This document shows positions 15,836-15,880 of a stretch of DNA of 15,880 nucleotides, piece by piece. The notes below the pieces were generated by a model that made no database searches, was not told the DNA's origin, and was given only the letters and a program-made list of their open reading frames with translations. Position numbers and translations under genes: made by a program. The stretch is from CAYSDH01 sp964429805 (GTDB lineage: Bacteria; Bacteroidota; Bacteroidia; Flavobacteriales_D; JABDKJ01), in assembly GCA_964429805.1 (NCBI GenBank), contig CAYSDH010000073.1:1-15880 (forward strand), written 5' to 3'. Each line of letters begins with the position of its first letter. Position 1 is the first letter of the stretch.

Positions 15836-15880
15836 CCCCTTTAATCTTCATTATCTAGCGATTCATGACCGCTTTCGTGC

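Noticed and set aside
15840..15880. A possible C-terminus (HESGHESLDNED then stop) of another - strand gene at the right edge
   Set aside because: Only about a dozen codons are visible and all three frames are compatible with a gene end or with non-coding DNA, so nothing can be supported.

Overview
The window looks like chromosomal DNA from a member of the Bacteroidota. The evidence is a TonB-dependent receptor directly followed by a DUF4249-type lipoprotein, two large DUF3857/transglutaminase-like exported proteins, almost no Shine-Dalgarno sequences, and -7 promoter elements of the TAnnTTTG type upstream of several genes. Genus and species cannot be told from this. I see no insertion sequence, phage gene, CRISPR array, tRNA or rRNA. 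No gene-free stretch exceeds 300 bases; the longest is 8564-8814.

Layout: the left end (1-2971, + strand) holds the 3' part of a TonB-dependent receptor gene overlapping by one base with a DUF4249 lipoprotein gene, a typical outer-membrane uptake pair of unknown substrate. Everything else is on the - strand. Read in the direction of transcription from the right edge: two tandem DUF3857 proteins (one with an intact transglutaminase triad, one without), a cold shock protein with a strong terminator, then a cluster of an unrecognised 131-aa protein, a HAD-IIB phosphatase and class II fructose-bisphosphate aldolase. After a likely terminator come a TetR regulator with an extended-SDR reductase, a NAPE-PLD-like metallo-hydrolase, and phosphoenolpyruvate carboxylase, which converges on the DUF4249 gene.

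Functionally, aldolase and PEP carboxylase are central carbon enzymes (glycolysis/gluconeogenesis and anaplerosis). The TetR-SDR pair looks like a self-repressed, inducible reductase module: a 14-bp perfect palindrome inside an 18-bp site overlaps the -7 element of the tetR promoter. The most intriguing non-coding signal is a near copy (16 of 18 bases) of that operator about 5.6 kb away at 2974-2991, just after the DUF4249 stop codon. There it sits back-to-back with a second perfect inverted repeat and with no obvious gene to control.

Three predicted long reading frames begin at implausible upstream codons (two TTG, one ATG upstream of its own likely promoter). I moved these starts to internal ATGs. 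Nothing here amounts to a clearly new multi-gene system. The best leads are the second operator site, the active/inactive DUF3857 pair, the bacterial NAPE-PLD-like enzyme and the unknown protein tied to a HAD phosphatase and aldolase.
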